Numbered from the stretch's first letter, positions 1-9,491 are shown. The stretch: DNA of 64,000 nucleotides from Streptomyces showdoensis (GCF_039535475.1 NZ_BAAAXG010000026.1:3467501-3531500); one strand, 5' to 3'. Notes: generated by a model not told the origin, from the sequence alone. Numbers and translations are program-made.

Positions 1-71
1 GGCGGGGCGCCCGGCGCGCGGCCCCCGGTGGCGGCTCGCCGGCCGGGCCCCGGCAGGGCACCGACGGGACG
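1..71. other. Window edge, no gene seen
   Basis: Very GC-rich intergenic sequence before the stop codon of the first minus-strand gene. I see no coding signal or convincing site. Confidence 0.5.
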
Positions 72-992
72 TCAGCGGGCCGCCGCGCGCACCGACTCGT
101 CGATCGTCGGGAAGGCGAAGTCGAAGCCCGTCTCCAACAGGCGCCCCGGCAGCACCCGCTGACTCCCCAGCACGTCCTGCGCGAACTCCCCGAGCACCAC
201 CCGCAGCGCGGCGGCCGGCACGTGGAAGAAGGCGGGGCGGTGCAGCACGCGGCCCATCGCCGCGGTCACCTCCCGGTTGGTGACCGGCTCGGGCGCGGTC
301 AGGTTGACCGGGCCCGACACCGCGGGGGTGTCCACCAGGTGCCGCAGCGCGGCGACCTCGTCGTGCAGCGAGATGAAGCTCCAGTACTGGCCGCCGTCCC
401 CCATCCGTCCGCCGAGCCCGGCCCGGAACAGCGGGAACAGCCGTCCCCACGCCCCGCCCTCGCGCGCCACGACCAGGCCGGTGCGGGCGTACGCCACCCG
501 GATGCCGGCGGCCTCGGCGGGAGCCGCGGCGGCCTCCCACTCCACGCACACCGACGGCAGGAAGCCCTCGCCCGCGGGTGCGCTCTCGTCCACCGCGCGG
601 GAGCCGGTGTCGCCGTAGTAGCCGAGCGCGGTGCCGCAGACCAGCACCTCGGGCGGCTCGGCCAGCGAGGCGAGCGCCTCGGCGACCGCCCGCGTGCCGA
701 GCACCCGGCTGTCGCGGATCTCCTTCTTGTACGCCTCGCTCCAGCGCCGCTCGCCGACGCCCGCCCCCGCCAGGTGCACGACCGCGTCGACCCCGACGAG
801 CGCGGCGGCGTCCACGTACAGCCGGGCCGGGTCCCACTCGACCTCGTCGGGCGCGGCGGCGGGACGGCGCACCAGGCGCAGGACCTCGTGGCCGTCGGCG
901 CGCAGGGAGCGCACGAGGGCGGAGCCGATCAGTCCGGTCGCGCCGGTGACGGCGACGCGCTTGCGGGGGGAGGTGTGAGGGGAGCGCTGCAT
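72..992 (-). CDS. TIGR01777-type NAD(P)-dependent epimerase/reductase
   Basis: This 306-residue protein belongs to the extended SDR superfamily, TIGR01777/DUF1731 group (E. coli YfcH-like). A Rossmann motif GATGLIG lies at residues 17-23 and DAVVHLAG follows, which is the usual nucleotide-binding pattern. The C-terminal part (GEFAQDVLGSQRVLP) is the DUF1731 tail that defines the group. The chosen ATG follows the non-conserved region of a longer open frame and leaves the usual short N-terminus. The gene is divergent from the GNAT gene, with only 46 bp between the starts. The substrate is unknown. Family assignment is confident; function is not. Confidence 0.9.
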   Translation of the reverse strand: MQRSPHTSPRKRVAVTGATGLIGSALVRSLRADGHEVLRLVRRPAAAPDEVEWDPARLYVDAAALVGVDAVVHLAGAGVGERRWSEAYKKEIRDSRVLGTRAVAEALASLAEPPEVLVCGTALGYYGDTGSRAVDESAPAGEGFLPSVCVEWEAAAAPAEAAGIRVAYARTGLVVAREGGAWGRLFPLFRAGLGGRMGDGGQYWSFISLHDEVAALRHLVDTPAVSGPVNLTAPEPVTNREVTAAMGRVLHRPAFFHVPAAALRVVLGEFAQDVLGSQRVLPGRLLETGFDFAFPTIDESVRAAAR

Positions 993-1038
993 GCGTTCAT
1001 CCTGCCCTTCCGGCGCGGTCCGTGGCACAGTGGCTCGC

Positions 1039-1536
1039 ATGATCGTTCCGGAGATTCGGATACGCGCGGCCCTGAGGGCCGACGAGCCCGTCCTCGCCGA
1101 GCTCGACCGCACCGCCTGGTCGCCGCTGCACGCGGTCCTGCCCGCCCCGGAGGGCGGCGAGCCGTTCTACGACGAGCGGCACCTGCCCGAGGACTACCTG
1201 GTCGCCGAGCTGCCGGACGCGGGCGTCGTGGGCTTCGTCCGCCTGGTCCGGGCCGTCCCGATCCCCAGCAACGCCCATGTGCGCCAGATCCAGGGCCTCG
1301 TCGTCGGCGAGGCCGCCCGCGGCAAGGGCGTGGCCCGCGCGCTGGTCCGCGCGGCGATGGACCGGGCCCGCCGGCAGGGCGCCACCCGCATCACCCTGCG
1401 CGTCCTCGGCCACAACACCCCGGCCCGCGCCCTCTACGAGGCGGAGGGCTTCGCCGTCGAGGGCGTCCTGCCGGGGGAGTTCCTGCTGGCGGGGGAGTAC
1501 GTGGACGACGTCTGCATGGGGCGCTCCCTGAGCTGA
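1039..1536 (+). CDS. GNAT family N-acetyltransferase
   Basis: This 165-residue protein has a single GNAT domain. The acetyl-CoA pyrophosphate-binding loop reads ARGKGVARAL, after a beta strand IQGLVV, and is followed by ALYEAEGF, the usual motif B. It should transfer an acetyl group from acetyl-CoA to an amine, but the acceptor cannot be read from the sequence. The ATG at 1039 was chosen because the 16 codons before it are not GNAT-like and overlap the start of the divergent reductase. A CTGAG repeat overlaps the stop codon. Confidence 0.88.
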   Translation: MIVPEIRIRAALRADEPVLAELDRTAWSPLHAVLPAPEGGEPFYDERHLPEDYLVAELPDAGVVGFVRLVRAVPIPSNAHVRQIQGLVVGEAARGKGVARALVRAAMDRARRQGATRITLRVLGHNTPARALYEAEGFAVEGVLPGEFLLAGEYVDDVCMGRSLS

Positions 1537-1547
1537 GCTGAGCTGAG
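1528..1547. repeat. CTGAG x4 microsatellite at the GNAT stop codon
   Basis: Four perfect CTGAG copies begin in the last codons of the GNAT gene and contain its TGA. Because the unit is 5 bp, a copy-number change after the stop would not alter the protein. Confidence 0.85.
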
Positions 1548-1573
1548 CCGGGCCGGGCCCGGGGCCCGGGCTC
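1545..1573. terminator. Hairpin between convergent GNAT and TetR genes
   Basis: GAGCCGGGCC pairs with GGCCCGGGCTC, with one bulged base and an 8-nt loop. It lies in the convergent gap and slightly overlaps the TetR stop. There is no T-tract, which is usual for streptomycete terminators. Confidence 0.6.
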
Positions 1574-2243
1574 ACCCCCCGCCCGCCACCCCCAGCACCC
1601 GCATCCCGCCCATCAGCTCCCGCAGGCACCGCACCGCGAGGGCGGCCGGTGAGCCCTCGCCGCGGGACGGTGCGTCCGTCTCGGCCCAGGTCTCCAGGGC
1701 GATCCGGATCGCGTCCGTCGCCGCGGCGGCGGCCAGGCGCAGCTCCAGGGGGTCGGCGGACGGGCCCGCGAGCCCGGCGAGGACACCGCGCAGCCGGTCC
1801 TCGGACTCCTGGTTGACGCGGTACCAGACGGCCCGCAGCGCCGGGTCGTGCTCGGCCGCGCGCAGCAGCCCGCGGGTCCAGCGCAGGCCCTCCTCCGCCT
1901 CCTCGCCCTCCGCGGCGAGCGAACCGGCGATGGACCGCTCCAGGGCGGCGGGCAGCGCCGTGCCGGGGGCGGTGGCGGCGAGCTCGGCCCGCCAGCGGTC
2001 GGCGCCGCCCGCGAGGAGCGGGGCGACGGCGTCCTGCTTGGAGCGGAAGTAGCGGTAGAAGGTGCGCAGCGCGACCCCGGCCCGCTGGGCGATGTCCTCG
2101 GCGGTGGTGTCGTCCGGGCCCCGCTCGGTGAACAGCTCGGCGGCCGCGCGGGCGATGTCCAGCTGCGTGGCCGCCTTGCGGCGCTCCGTCAGGGAGGGGC
2201 TCCTGGGGGGTGCGGTGCCGTCGGCCGGCTTCTTGTCGCTCAC
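1572..2243 (-). CDS. TetR/AcrR family transcriptional regulator
   Basis: This 223-residue regulator has an N-terminal helix-turn-helix: the stretch [18 protein letters not shown] and then [19 protein letters not shown] is the classic TetR DNA-binding pattern (about residues 25-70). The rest is a ligand-binding helical domain with no recognisable ligand signature. The GTG start was chosen because the upstream frame runs into the promoter of the neighbouring gene. It is divergent from an SDR gene 121 bp away, with a strong dyad between them, so it probably represses that gene and itself. Confidence 0.9.
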   Translation of the reverse strand: MSDKKPADGTAPPRSPSLTERRKAATQLDIARAAAELFTERGPDDTTAEDIAQRAGVALRTFYRYFRSKQDAVAPLLAGGADRWRAELAATAPGTALPAALERSIAGSLAAEGEEAEEGLRWTRGLLRAAEHDPALRAVWYRVNQESEDRLRGVLAGLAGPSADPLELRLAAAAATDAIRIALETWAETDAPSRGEGSPAALAVRCLRELMGGMRVLGVAGGG

Positions 2244-2266
2244 GCCACCCAGCGTACGCCCGCGAC

Positions 2267-2297
2267 TGCCATGCGTGCACTTTGTGCAGCTATGGCA
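2267..2297. promoter_or_regulatory. Candidate TetR operator between tetR and SDR genes
   Basis: A 31-bp symmetric element reads TGCCAT-3-TGCAC-TTT-GTGCA-3-ATGGCA, two nested arms around one centre. A second inverted pair, TGGCA-AAACG-TGCCA at 2293-2307, overlaps its right end. Such dyads between divergent tetR and target genes are usual repressor sites. Confidence 0.6.
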
Positions 2298-2364
2298 AAA
2301 CGTGCCACTTAGGCGTACGGTGGCGAGCATCCCCCGGATAGCTCGACATCGAGAGGTTGCCGTC

Positions 2365-3159
2365 ATGAACCAGCTCACCCGCTACGAAGGACGCCGCGCC
2401 CTGGTCACCGGCGGCGGCTCCGGCATCGGCCAGGCCACCGTCCTGCGCATGCTCGCGGAGGGCGGCACCGTCGTCGCCGCCGACATCAGCGAGGACGGCC
2501 TCAAGGACACCGTCGCCAAGGCCGGCGCCGACGCCGCCCGCCTCACCACCCTCGTCGTGAACATCGCCGACGAGACCTCGGTACGCGAGGGCGTCGCCGC
2601 CGCCGTCGCGACCCTCGGCGGCCTGGACGTGCTGGTCAACGCCGCCGGCATCCTGCGCTCCTCGCACACCCACGAGACCAGCCTCGACGCCTTCGAGCAG
2701 GTGGTCCGGATCAACCTCACCGGCACCTTCCTGGTGATCCGCGAGGCCATCCCCGCGCTCCTGGAGGGCGAGGGCGCCGCCGTCGTCAACTTCTCCTCCA
2801 CCTCCGCGACGTTCGCCCACCCCTACATGGCGGCCTACGCGGCCAGCAAGGGAGGCATCCAGTCCATGACCCACGCGCTCGCCGCCGAGTACGCCAAGCA
2901 GGGCATCCGCTTCACCGCCGTCCAGCCCGGCTCCATCTCCTCCGGCATGACCGACGGCAGCGGCGCCAGCAAGCAGTCCGCGGGCCCCGGCCTGCCCGAG
3001 GACACCGACTGGTCGCTGTTCGCGAAGCTGGCCCCCGCCCTCGGCCAGGGCTTCGCCGGCCCCGAGACCGTCGCCGGCGTCGTCGCGATGCTCGCCTCCG
3101 AGGACGGCCGCTTCATCACCGGCACCGAGGTCCGCATCGACGGCGGAACCCACTTCTGA
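2365..3159 (+). CDS. SDR family oxidoreductase
   Basis: This 264-residue classical short-chain dehydrogenase has the cofactor motif TGGGSGIG near residue 15, a DI acidic pair after the second strand (VVAADIS) that suggests NAD preference, the NAAG motif, a catalytic Ser in NFSSTSA and the active-site YAASK. The C-terminal [13 protein letters not shown] is typical. The ATG follows GAGAGG at 2351-2356. It is divergent from tetR and probably its target. The substrate, perhaps an alcohol or ketone, is unknown. Confidence 0.92.
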   Translation: MNQLTRYEGRRALVTGGGSGIGQATVLRMLAEGGTVVAADISEDGLKDTVAKAGADAARLTTLVVNIADETSVREGVAAAVATLGGLDVLVNAAGILRSSHTHETSLDAFEQVVRINLTGTFLVIREAIPALLEGEGAAVVNFSSTSATFAHPYMAAYAASKGGIQSMTHALAAEYAKQGIRFTAVQPGSISSGMTDGSGASKQSAGPGLPEDTDWSLFAKLAPALGQGFAGPETVAGVVAMLASEDGRFITGTEVRIDGGTHF

Positions 3160-3166
3160 TCCTCGG

Positions 3167-3189
3167 CCGGGAGCACCCCGTGCTCCGGC
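3167..3189. terminator. Hairpin terminator after the SDR gene
   Basis: CCGGGAGCAC and GTGCTCCGG pair around CCC with one bulged G, just after the SDR stop and before the convergent DUF4240 gene. Confidence 0.7.
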
Positions 3190-3238
3190 TCGGGGGCTGA
3201 AGGACCGGTCCGGTTCGGTCCCGGCACCCCTTCCCCCG

Positions 3239-3760
3239 TCAGCCGGGACCGAACCGGGCCCACAGCCGCGGGAAGCGGGCCGCGAGCACCCCGTCGTCCG
3301 CCAGGTCGAAGGGCGTGCCCTCCGGCTCCGCCGCCTGCGGCGGGATCCCCAGGTCCGGCGCCTCCGCGCCGGTCAGCCGCTCGTACGCCTCGTCCGCCGC
3401 GAAGCCCAGCTCCTCGCCGTCCCCGTCGAGCTCCTCGTCGAAGGCGCCCAGCAGCTCCGCCAGGGCGTCCGGATCGTGCACCCCGCCCTCGAAGACCTCC
3501 CGGCCCTGCCCGATCAGCCAGCAGCGGAAGTAGTCGAAGGCGTCGTCGCCCGCCCCGTCGAACAGCACCGCCGCCGCGCCCCACAGCTCCCAGGTGTACG
3601 CGCGGTTGTAGCGGGCCTCGAAATGGCGGGCGAAGTCGAGGACGGCATCGGGGTCCAGCTGCGTCAGCCGTTCGACGAGCAGGTCGGCATGCTCCTCCGG
3701 GTCGCCGTCGGCGCCCTCCCGGGTGGAGTCGATGATCTCCCAGAACTCCGTCTCGTCCAT
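3239..3760 (-). CDS. DUF4240 domain-containing protein
   Basis: This 173-residue, strongly acidic protein starts MDETEFWEIIDSTRE and continues with a YNRAYTWELWGAAAVLF segment and FRCWLIGQGREVF. This is the pattern of DUF4240 proteins, common in actinomycetes and sometimes found with toxin-immunity or recombination-related genes. No catalytic residues are evident. It is convergent with the first SDR and divergent from the second, so it is probably a single-gene unit. Its function is unknown. Confidence 0.82.
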   Translation of the reverse strand: MDETEFWEIIDSTREGADGDPEEHADLLVERLTQLDPDAVLDFARHFEARYNRAYTWELWGAAAVLFDGAGDDAFDYFRCWLIGQGREVFEGGVHDPDALAELLGAFDEELDGDGEELGFAADEAYERLTGAEAPDLGIPPQAAEPEGTPFDLADDGVLAARFPRLWARFGPG

Positions 3761-3859
3761 CACGGGACAAGCATCGTGGGTGCCGCCGGGCGACGCACCC
3801 GGAAACGGCCGAAAACAATCCGGACGGAAGATGTCTGATTTTCCTGTCAGGCTCGGCCC

Positions 3860-4783
3860 ATGACCACCGAAACGAAGCCCCTGTCCGGCCGGATCACCCT
3901 CGTCGCGGGCGCCACCCGGGGCGCCGGGCGGGCCATCGCCGTCCAGCTCGGCGCCGCCGGAGCCACCGTCTACGTCACCGGGCGCACCACCCGCGACAGG
4001 GTCAGCGAGGTCGGCCGCAGCACCGAGACCATCGAGGAGACCGCCGAACTCGTCACCGCCGCCGGCGGCGAGGGCGTCGCCGTCCCCACCGACCACCTGG
4101 ACCCCGCACAGGTGCGCGCCCTGGTCGAGCGCATCGACCGCGAGCGGGGCCGCCTCGACGTCCTCGTCAACGACGTCTGGGGCGGCGAGCACCTGCTCGT
4201 CTTCGGCAGCAAGACCTGGGAGAGCGACCTCGACGGCGGGCTGCGGATGCTCGAACTCGGCGTGAAGACGCACGCCATCACCTCCCACATCGCGCTGCCG
4301 CTGCTGATCCGCAACCCCGGCGGGCTGGTCGTCGAGGTCACCGACGGCACCAGCGCCTACAACGGCACCCGCTACCGCGAGAACCTCTTCTACGACCTCG
4401 CCAAGAACGCCCCGATCCGGATGGCCTTCGGCCTCGGCGAGGAGCTGAAGGAGTACGGCGGCACGGCCGTCTGCGTCAGCCCCGGCTGGCTCAGGTCCGA
4501 GCAGATGCTCGCCCACTTCGGCGTCACCGAGGAGAACTGGCGCGACGCGACCGCGAAGGTCCCCGACTTCGGCGTCTCCGAGTCACCGGTCTACGTCGGC
4601 CGGGCGGTCGCCGCCCTCGCCGCCGACCCGGACCGGGCGCGCTGGAACGGGCGGTCGCTCGACAGCGGACGGCTCGCCCGGGAGTACGGCTTCACCGACG
4701 CCGACGGCTCCCGGCCCGACTCCTGGGGGTTCATCGTGGCCAAGGAGACGGACCCGGACGCCCGGATCGAGGACTACCGGTAG
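3860..4783 (+). CDS. SDR family oxidoreductase (long variant)
   Basis: This 307-residue SDR has the glycine-rich motif AGATRGAGRA near residue 16 and TGRTTRD after the second strand; an arginine there usually indicates NADPH. A catalytic Ser/Thr segment (VTDGTSAYNG) is followed by YDLAK as the YxxxK pair. It is longer than classical SDRs and lacks the usual NNAG, reading NDVWGG instead. This matches the group annotated as SDR family oxidoreductases with a WGG motif. The last 10 bp overlap the convergent WYL gene. The substrate is unknown. Confidence 0.88.
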   Translation: MTTETKPLSGRITLVAGATRGAGRAIAVQLGAAGATVYVTGRTTRDRVSEVGRSTETIEETAELVTAAGGEGVAVPTDHLDPAQVRALVERIDRERGRLDVLVNDVWGGEHLLVFGSKTWESDLDGGLRMLELGVKTHAITSHIALPLLIRNPGGLVVEVTDGTSAYNGTRYRENLFYDLAKNAPIRMAFGLGEELKEYGGTAVCVSPGWLRSEQMLAHFGVTEENWRDATAKVPDFGVSESPVYVGRAVAALAADPDRARWNGRSLDSGRLAREYGFTDADGSRPDSWGFIVAKETDPDARIEDYR

Positions 4784-5751
4784 ATCCCGGCCAGCGCGCG
4801 GGCGGCCGCCGCGAACCGCTCGCGCAGGGAGGCGGGGGCCAGCACCTCCGCCTCCGGGCCGAGCCCGAGCAGCTGCGCGAAGGCGACGTCCTCGCTCTCC
4901 ACGGGCAGCGTCACGGTGACCCGGCCGTCCGCCTCCCCGGCCCCCGCCGCCAGCGCCTCCTCGGCGGCGGCCCGGTCCGTCACGTACGGCAGCCGCCGCG
5001 CCCCGGCCGGGGTCAGCCGCAGCACCACCTCGGCCCGCAGCAGCGAGCGCGCGAACTCGGCGGACCGCTCGTCCCAGAACGCCGCCAGATCGAAGTCCGG
5101 ATCCCGCTCGAAGCGCTCCCCGGCCACCACCACCACCACCTCCACGAAGCGGTCCACCCGGTAGGTGCGGTACGGGCGGGCCCCGTCCCGGAGGCGCGCG
5201 CACACGTACCAGACGCCCGCCTTCAGGACGAGACCGTACGGTTCGAGGGCGCGCTCCACCTCGCCGTCGCCCCGCCGGTAGCGGGCCCGCACCGGACGGT
5301 CGTCCCAGACGGCGTCCGCGAGCGGGGCGAGCAGCTCCGGCGTCTCCGGCTCCTGGTACCAGGCGGGCGCGTCCAGGTGGAAGCGGCGGCCCACCGCCTC
5401 CGGCGCGTCCCGCAGCGAGGGCGTCAGCGCCGCCGACACCTTCAGCCGGGCCGCGGAGGCCGCGTCCGCGAGCCCCAGGTCCCGCAGCGCCCCCGGCAGC
5501 CCGGACAGGAACAGCGCCTCGGCCTCCCCGCGGGCGAGCCCGGTCAGCCGGGTCCGGTAGCCGCCGACCAGCCGGTAGCCGCCGGCCCGGCCGCGGTCCG
5601 CGTAGACCGGCACCCCCGCCTCGGAGAGGGCGAGGGCGTCGCGGGTGATGGTGCGCTCCGAGACCTCCAGCTCGGCGGCGAGTTCGGCGGCCGTCATGGA
5701 CGGCCGGGACTGGAGGAGGAGCACCAACTTGATGAGGCGGGCGGCACGCAT
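4774..5751 (-). CDS. YafY-type HTH-WYL transcriptional regulator
   Basis: This 325-residue regulator has an N-terminal HTH_11 domain (RLIKLVLLLQSRPSMTAAELAA, then VSERTITRD, residues about 5-60) and a WYL ligand-sensing domain, with the region GLVLKAGVWYVCARLRDG near residue 180 and TYRVDRF after it. WYL domains bind nucleotides, single-stranded DNA or other ligands. The C-terminal WCX extension follows. The gene overlaps the convergent SDR by 10 bp and lies 45 bp upstream of the aceE stop, on the same strand but separated in function. Its target is unknown. Confidence 0.9.
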   Translation of the reverse strand: MRAARLIKLVLLLQSRPSMTAAELAAELEVSERTITRDALALSEAGVPVYADRGRAGGYRLVGGYRTRLTGLARGEAEALFLSGLPGALRDLGLADAASAARLKVSAALTPSLRDAPEAVGRRFHLDAPAWYQEPETPELLAPLADAVWDDRPVRARYRRGDGEVERALEPYGLVLKAGVWYVCARLRDGARPYRTYRVDRFVEVVVVVAGERFERDPDFDLAAFWDERSAEFARSLLRAEVVLRLTPAGARRLPYVTDRAAAEEALAAGAGEADGRVTVTLPVESEDVAFAQLLGLGPEAEVLAPASLRERFAAAARALAGIYR

Positions 5752-5796
5752 GACTCCATCATGCGTGCCGCCCGCCCCGGGTGGATCAAGCTGCCC

Positions 5797-8511
5797 TTAC
5801 AGGCCGTAGCGCTCGCGCGCCTCCTTCACCGAGGTCGCCTGGACCTGGCCCTTGCGGGCCAGCTGGGCGAGCGCGGCGACCACGATCGACTGGGCGTCGA
5901 CACCGAAGTGGCGGCGGGCGGCGTCGCGGGTGTCCGACAGGCCGAAGCCGTCGGCACCCAGCGAGGACCAGTCCTGCTCGACCCACTGCGCGATCTGGTC
6001 CGGGACCTGGCGCATGTAGTCCGAGACGGCGAGGACCGGGGAGTCCACGCCCTCCAGGGCCTGGCGGACGTACGGCACGCGCTCCTCGCCGCGCAGCAGG
6101 GCCGCGTCGGCCTCCAGCGCGTCGCGGCGCAGCTCGGTCCAGGAGGTGGCGGACCACACGTCGGCGGCCACGCCCCACTCCTCGGCGAGCAGCTTCTGCG
6201 CCTCCAGGGCCCAGTGGATGGCCGTGCCGGAGGAGAGCAGCTGGATGCGCGAGGCGTTCGCCGGCAGCTCCAGGCCGGCCGACTCGGCCGTGTTGAAGCG
6301 GTAGAGGCCCTTGATGATGCCCTCGTCGATGCCGGACGGCTTGGCCGGCTGCGGCATCGGCTCGTTGTAGACGGTGAGGTAGTAGAAGACGTTCTGGTCC
6401 TCGCCCTCGGCCGCCTCGCCGTACATGCGGCGCAGGCCCTCCTTGACGATGGCCGCGACCTCGTAGGCGAACGCCGGGTCGTAGGTCAGCGCCGCCGGGT
6501 TGGTGGCCGCGATCACCGGGGAGTGGCCGTCGGCGTGCTGGAGGCCCTCACCGGTCAGGGTGGTGCGGCCGGCGGTGGCGCCGACGAGGAAGCCGCGGCC
6601 GAGCTGGTCGCCGAGCTGCCACATCTGGTCGGCGGTCCGCTGCCAGCCGAACATCGAGTAGAAGATGTAGAACGGGATCATCGCCTCGCCGTGCGTCGCG
6701 TACGACGTCGAGGCGGCGATGAAGTCGGCCATCGAACCGGCCTCGGTGATGCCCTCGTTCAGGATCTGGCCGTTGACGGCCTCCTTGTAGTACATCAGCT
6801 GGTCGCGGTCGACCGGCTCGTACGTCTGACCCTTCGGCGAGTAGATGCCGAGCGAGGGGAACAGCGACTCCATGCCGAAGGTGCGGGCCTCGTCCGGGAC
6901 GATCGGGACCCAGCGCTTGCCGGTCTCCTTGTCGCGGACCAGGTCCTTGACCAGGCGGACGAAGGCCATCGTGGTGGCGATGGACTGCGAGCCGGAACCC
7001 TTGTCGAAGGCGGCGAAGGTCTTCTCGGCCGGGGCCGGAAGCGGGGCCAGCGGGTGCACGCGGCGGGCCGGGGCGGGGCCGCCGAGGGCCGCGCGGCGCT
7101 CCTGGAGGTAGCGGACCTCCGGGGCGTCGGCGCCCGGGTGGCCGTACGGGACCTGGCCGTCGACGAACTGGGCGTCCGAGATCGGCAGCTCCAGGAGGTC
7201 GCGCATGTTCTTGAACTCGTCGGTGGTGAGCTTCTTCATCTGGTGGTTCGCGTTCTTCGACGCGAAGCCCTCACCCAGGGTGAAGCCCTTGACGGTCTGC
7301 GCGAGGATCACCGTCGGCGCGCCCTTGAACTCCAGGGCGGCCTTGTACGCGGCGTACACCTTGCGCGGCTCGTGACCACCGCGGGAGAGGTGGAAGCACT
7401 CGAGGATCTTGTCGTCGCTCAGCAGCTTCGCCATCTCGACGAGCGCCGGGTCGGAGCCGAAGAAGTCCTGGCGGATGTAGGCGGCGTCGCGGGTCTGGTA
7501 CGTCTGGACCTGCGCGTCCGGCACCTGGCGCAGGCGGCGGACCAGGGCGCCGGTGGTGTCGAGCGCGAAGAGCTCGTCCCAGGCGTTGCCCCACAGGGAC
7601 TTGACCACGTTCCAGCCGGCGCCGCGGAACTGGGCCTCCAGCTCCTGCACGATCTTGAAGTTGGCGCGGACCGGGCCGTCGAGGCGCTGCAGGTTGCAGT
7701 TGATGACGAAGGTCAGGTTGTCCAGGCCCTCGCGGGCGGCGAGCGCCAGGGCGGCGGTCGACTCCGGCTCGTCCATCTCGCCGTCGCCGAGGAAGGCCCA
7801 CACGTGCGAGGCGGAGACGTCCTTGATGGCGCGGTTGGTCAGGTAGCGGTTGAAGCGCGCCTGGTAGATCGCGGAGAGCGGGCCGAGACCCATGGAGACG
7901 GTGGGGAACTCCCACAGCCAGGGGAGGCGCCGCGGGTGCGGGTAGGAGGGCAGGCCGTTGCCGCCGGACTCCTGCCGGAAGTTGTCGAGGTGGCCCTCGT
8001 TCAGCCGCCCGTCGAGGAAGGCACGGGCGTAGATGCCGGGGGAGGCGTGGCCCTGGATGTAGAGCTGGTCGCCGGAGCCCTCGGCGGCGCCCGACTCCTT
8101 GCCCTTGAAGAAGTGGTTGAAGCCGGTCTCGTAGAGCCAGGCCGCGGAGGCGAAGGTGGCGATGTGGCCGCCGACGCCGTGCTTGGAGCCGCGGGTGACC
8201 ATCGCGGCCGCGTTCCAGCGGTTCCAGGCGGTGATCTTCCGCTCCATCTCCTCGTCGCCGCCGAACTCGGTGACCGAGGGCTCGGCGGAGGTGGGGATGG
8301 TGTTGACGTAGTCCGTCTCCAGCAGCTTGGGCAGGGCCAGGCCCGCGCCCTCGGCGTGCTGGAGCGTGCGGCGCATCAGGTAGGCGGCCCGGTGGGGGCC
8401 GGCGGCCTTGGTGACGGCGTCCAGGGAGGCCGCCCACTCGGCGGTCTCCTCGGTGTCACGGTCCGGGAGCTGGTCGAGCTCGCTCGGAATCTTGCCTACG
8501 GGATCGGTCAT
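5797..8511 (-). CDS. aceE: Pyruvate dehydrogenase E1 component, homodimeric type
   Basis: This 904-residue enzyme carries out thiamine-diphosphate-dependent decarboxylation of pyruvate and reductive acetylation of the lipoyl group on E2. The diphosphate/Mg motif GDGEMDEPE is at residues 242-250 and ends in NCN at 271-273, as in E. coli AceE. His residues of the [14 protein letters not shown] region are also present. Length matches the homodimeric E1 family. The ATG at 8511 has GGAAGG upstream. A GntR regulator lies directly upstream, and E2 and E3 genes follow beyond it, so E1, E2 and E3 are encoded together. A promoter with an overlapping palindrome is visible. Confidence 0.97.
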   Translation of the reverse strand: MTDPVGKIPSELDQLPDRDTEETAEWAASLDAVTKAAGPHRAAYLMRRTLQHAEGAGLALPKLLETDYVNTIPTSAEPSVTEFGGDEEMERKITAWNRWNAAAMVTRGSKHGVGGHIATFASAAWLYETGFNHFFKGKESGAAEGSGDQLYIQGHASPGIYARAFLDGRLNEGHLDNFRQESGGNGLPSYPHPRRLPWLWEFPTVSMGLGPLSAIYQARFNRYLTNRAIKDVSASHVWAFLGDGEMDEPESTAALALAAREGLDNLTFVINCNLQRLDGPVRANFKIVQELEAQFRGAGWNVVKSLWGNAWDELFALDTTGALVRRLRQVPDAQVQTYQTRDAAYIRQDFFGSDPALVEMAKLLSDDKILECFHLSRGGHEPRKVYAAYKAALEFKGAPTVILAQTVKGFTLGEGFASKNANHQMKKLTTDEFKNMRDLLELPISDAQFVDGQVPYGHPGADAPEVRYLQERRAALGGPAPARRVHPLAPLPAPAEKTFAAFDKGSGSQSIATTMAFVRLVKDLVRDKETGKRWVPIVPDEARTFGMESLFPSLGIYSPKGQTYEPVDRDQLMYYKEAVNGQILNEGITEAGSMADFIAASTSYATHGEAMIPFYIFYSMFGWQRTADQMWQLGDQLGRGFLVGATAGRTTLTGEGLQHADGHSPVIAATNPAALTYDPAFAYEVAAIVKEGLRRMYGEAAEGEDQNVFYYLTVYNEPMPQPAKPSGIDEGIIKGLYRFNTAESAGLELPANASRIQLLSSGTAIHWALEAQKLLAEEWGVAADVWSATSWTELRRDALEADAALLRGEERVPYVRQALEGVDSPVLAVSDYMRQVPDQIAQWVEQDWSSLGADGFGLSDTRDAARRHFGVDAQSIVVAALAQLARKGQVQATSVKEARERYGL

Positions 8512-8560
8512 GATCGCCGCCTTCCGGACAGGTGGGGGTGGAGAAAAAGAGGCCTTGTCT

Positions 8561-8573
8561 GGCAGGACAGGGC
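8561..8573. promoter_or_regulatory. 13-bp element in the aceE leader, shared with lpdA
   Basis: GGCAGGACAGGGC on the plus strand is the right half of a 22-bp dyad at 8552-8573 with outer arms GCC-TGTC and GACA-GGC, 16 of 22 positions symmetric. The same 13-mer occurs in inverse orientation at 12914-12926 in front of lpdA. It is probably a binding site for the neighbouring GntR regulator or another pyruvate-responsive factor. Confidence 0.5.
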
Positions 8574-8600
8574 GAAGGGCCGGGGTACGGCCCGCCGAAG

Positions 8601-8630
8601 ACTGTAAGCCGCCGATCGATGATCGATCAA
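8601..8630 (-). promoter_or_regulatory. aceE promoter with overlapping palindrome
   Basis: Read on the minus strand, TTGATC (8630-8625) and TACAGT (8606-8601) are separated by 18 bp, a good vegetative promoter 90 bp upstream of the aceE start. A perfect 15-bp palindrome, GATCGAT-G-ATCGATC at 8614-8628, overlaps the -35 box and spacer, where a repressor would block RNA polymerase. The rest of the 334-bp gap between aceE and gntR holds the 5' leader, the shared 13-mer and the gntR terminator. Confidence 0.6.
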
Positions 8631-8758
8631 AGCGTTGAGCGAAAAACTTCTCCGGAGAACGAAAGTCGGCACAGGGTGCCGCGAAAAAGGGCACCCGGTG
8701 CCTACTTTTCGAAGGATTCCCGCAGGTGGGGGAAGCGATTGAGGGCCCGTACGCACGA

Positions 8759-8791
8759 ATGAGCGGGCCCGTTCGAGACGGACCCGCTCAT
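8759..8791 (-). terminator. Terminator hairpin after gntR
   Basis: ATGAGCGGG and CCCGCTCAT form a perfect 9-bp outer stem with inner CCG/CGG pairs around a 7-nt loop, between the gntR stop and the aceE promoter. Confidence 0.8.
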
Positions 8792-8845
8792 GCGGCGGAG
8801 GGGAGGACGAGTGGCCGGAACACGCCCTCGGTCCACCGCCTCGAT

Positions 8846-9469
8846 TCACGCCCTCGGGGCGCACCCGAGGACGTGCGCCTTCACCAGCGCCCCGATGTTC
8901 GGGTCGCCCCGGCGGAAGGCCTCCACGAGCTCCTGGTGCTCCTCCGCGTACGACTTCTGCACCGTGCCCAGCCAGCGGATCGACAGGGCCGTGAACACCT
9001 CGATGCCCAGGCCCTCCCAGGTGTGCAGCAGCACGCTGTTCCCGGCCGCCTTCACCAGCTCGCGGTGGAACGCCACCGTGTGCCGCACCTGGGCCGTGCC
9101 GTCCGCGGCCGCGTCCGCCTCGTACAGGGCCGCCACGTGCGGCTCCAGGGCCGAGCAGTCGGAGGCCAGCCGGCCCGCCGCCAGCTCGGCCGCGATCTGC
9201 TCCAGACCGGCCCGTACCGGGTAGCTCTCCTCCAGGTCGGCGGCGGTCAGATTGCGCACCCGGACGCCCTTGTTCGGCGCCGACTCGATCAGCCGCAGCG
9301 ACTCCAGCTCCCGCAGCGCCTCGCGCACCGGGGTCTGCGAGACCTCCAGCTCCGTCGCGATCCGGCGCTCCACGATCCGCTCGCCCGGCTTCCAGCGCCC
9401 GCTGACGATGCCCTCCACGATGTGCTCGCGGATCTGCTCGCGCAGCGAATGGACGACGGGCATGGTCAT
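8846..9469 (-). CDS. GntR family regulator, FadR subfamily
   Basis: This 207-residue regulator has an N-terminal winged helix: LREQIREHIVEGIVSGRWKP, then VSQTPVREALRELE, the GntR signature (residues about 8-70). The C-terminal domain is the all-helical FCD type with conserved HTVAFHRELVKAAGN and HQELVEAFRRGD, where His and Asp residues normally hold a metal and a carboxylate ligand. AAGGAG lies 8 bp before the ATG at 9469. Its position between the E1 and E2/E3 genes of pyruvate dehydrogenase suggests a PdhR-like role, sensing pyruvate or a related acid. That is inference from context. Confidence 0.9.
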   Translation of the reverse strand: MTMPVVHSLREQIREHIVEGIVSGRWKPGERIVERRIATELEVSQTPVREALRELESLRLIESAPNKGVRVRNLTAADLEESYPVRAGLEQIAAELAAGRLASDCSALEPHVAALYEADAAADGTAQVRHTVAFHRELVKAAGNSVLLHTWEGLGIEVFTALSIRWLGTVQKSYAEEHQELVEAFRRGDPNIGALVKAHVLGCAPRA

Positions 9470-9491
9470 GGAAGCCGCTCCTTAGGGAGTC

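Noticed and set aside
5377..8607. Long plus-strand open frame of about 1076 codons opposite aceE
   Set aside because: Its product is low-complexity and rich in Val, Gly, Arg and Asp, as expected opposite a high-G+C gene. The minus-strand frame is a perfect AceE.
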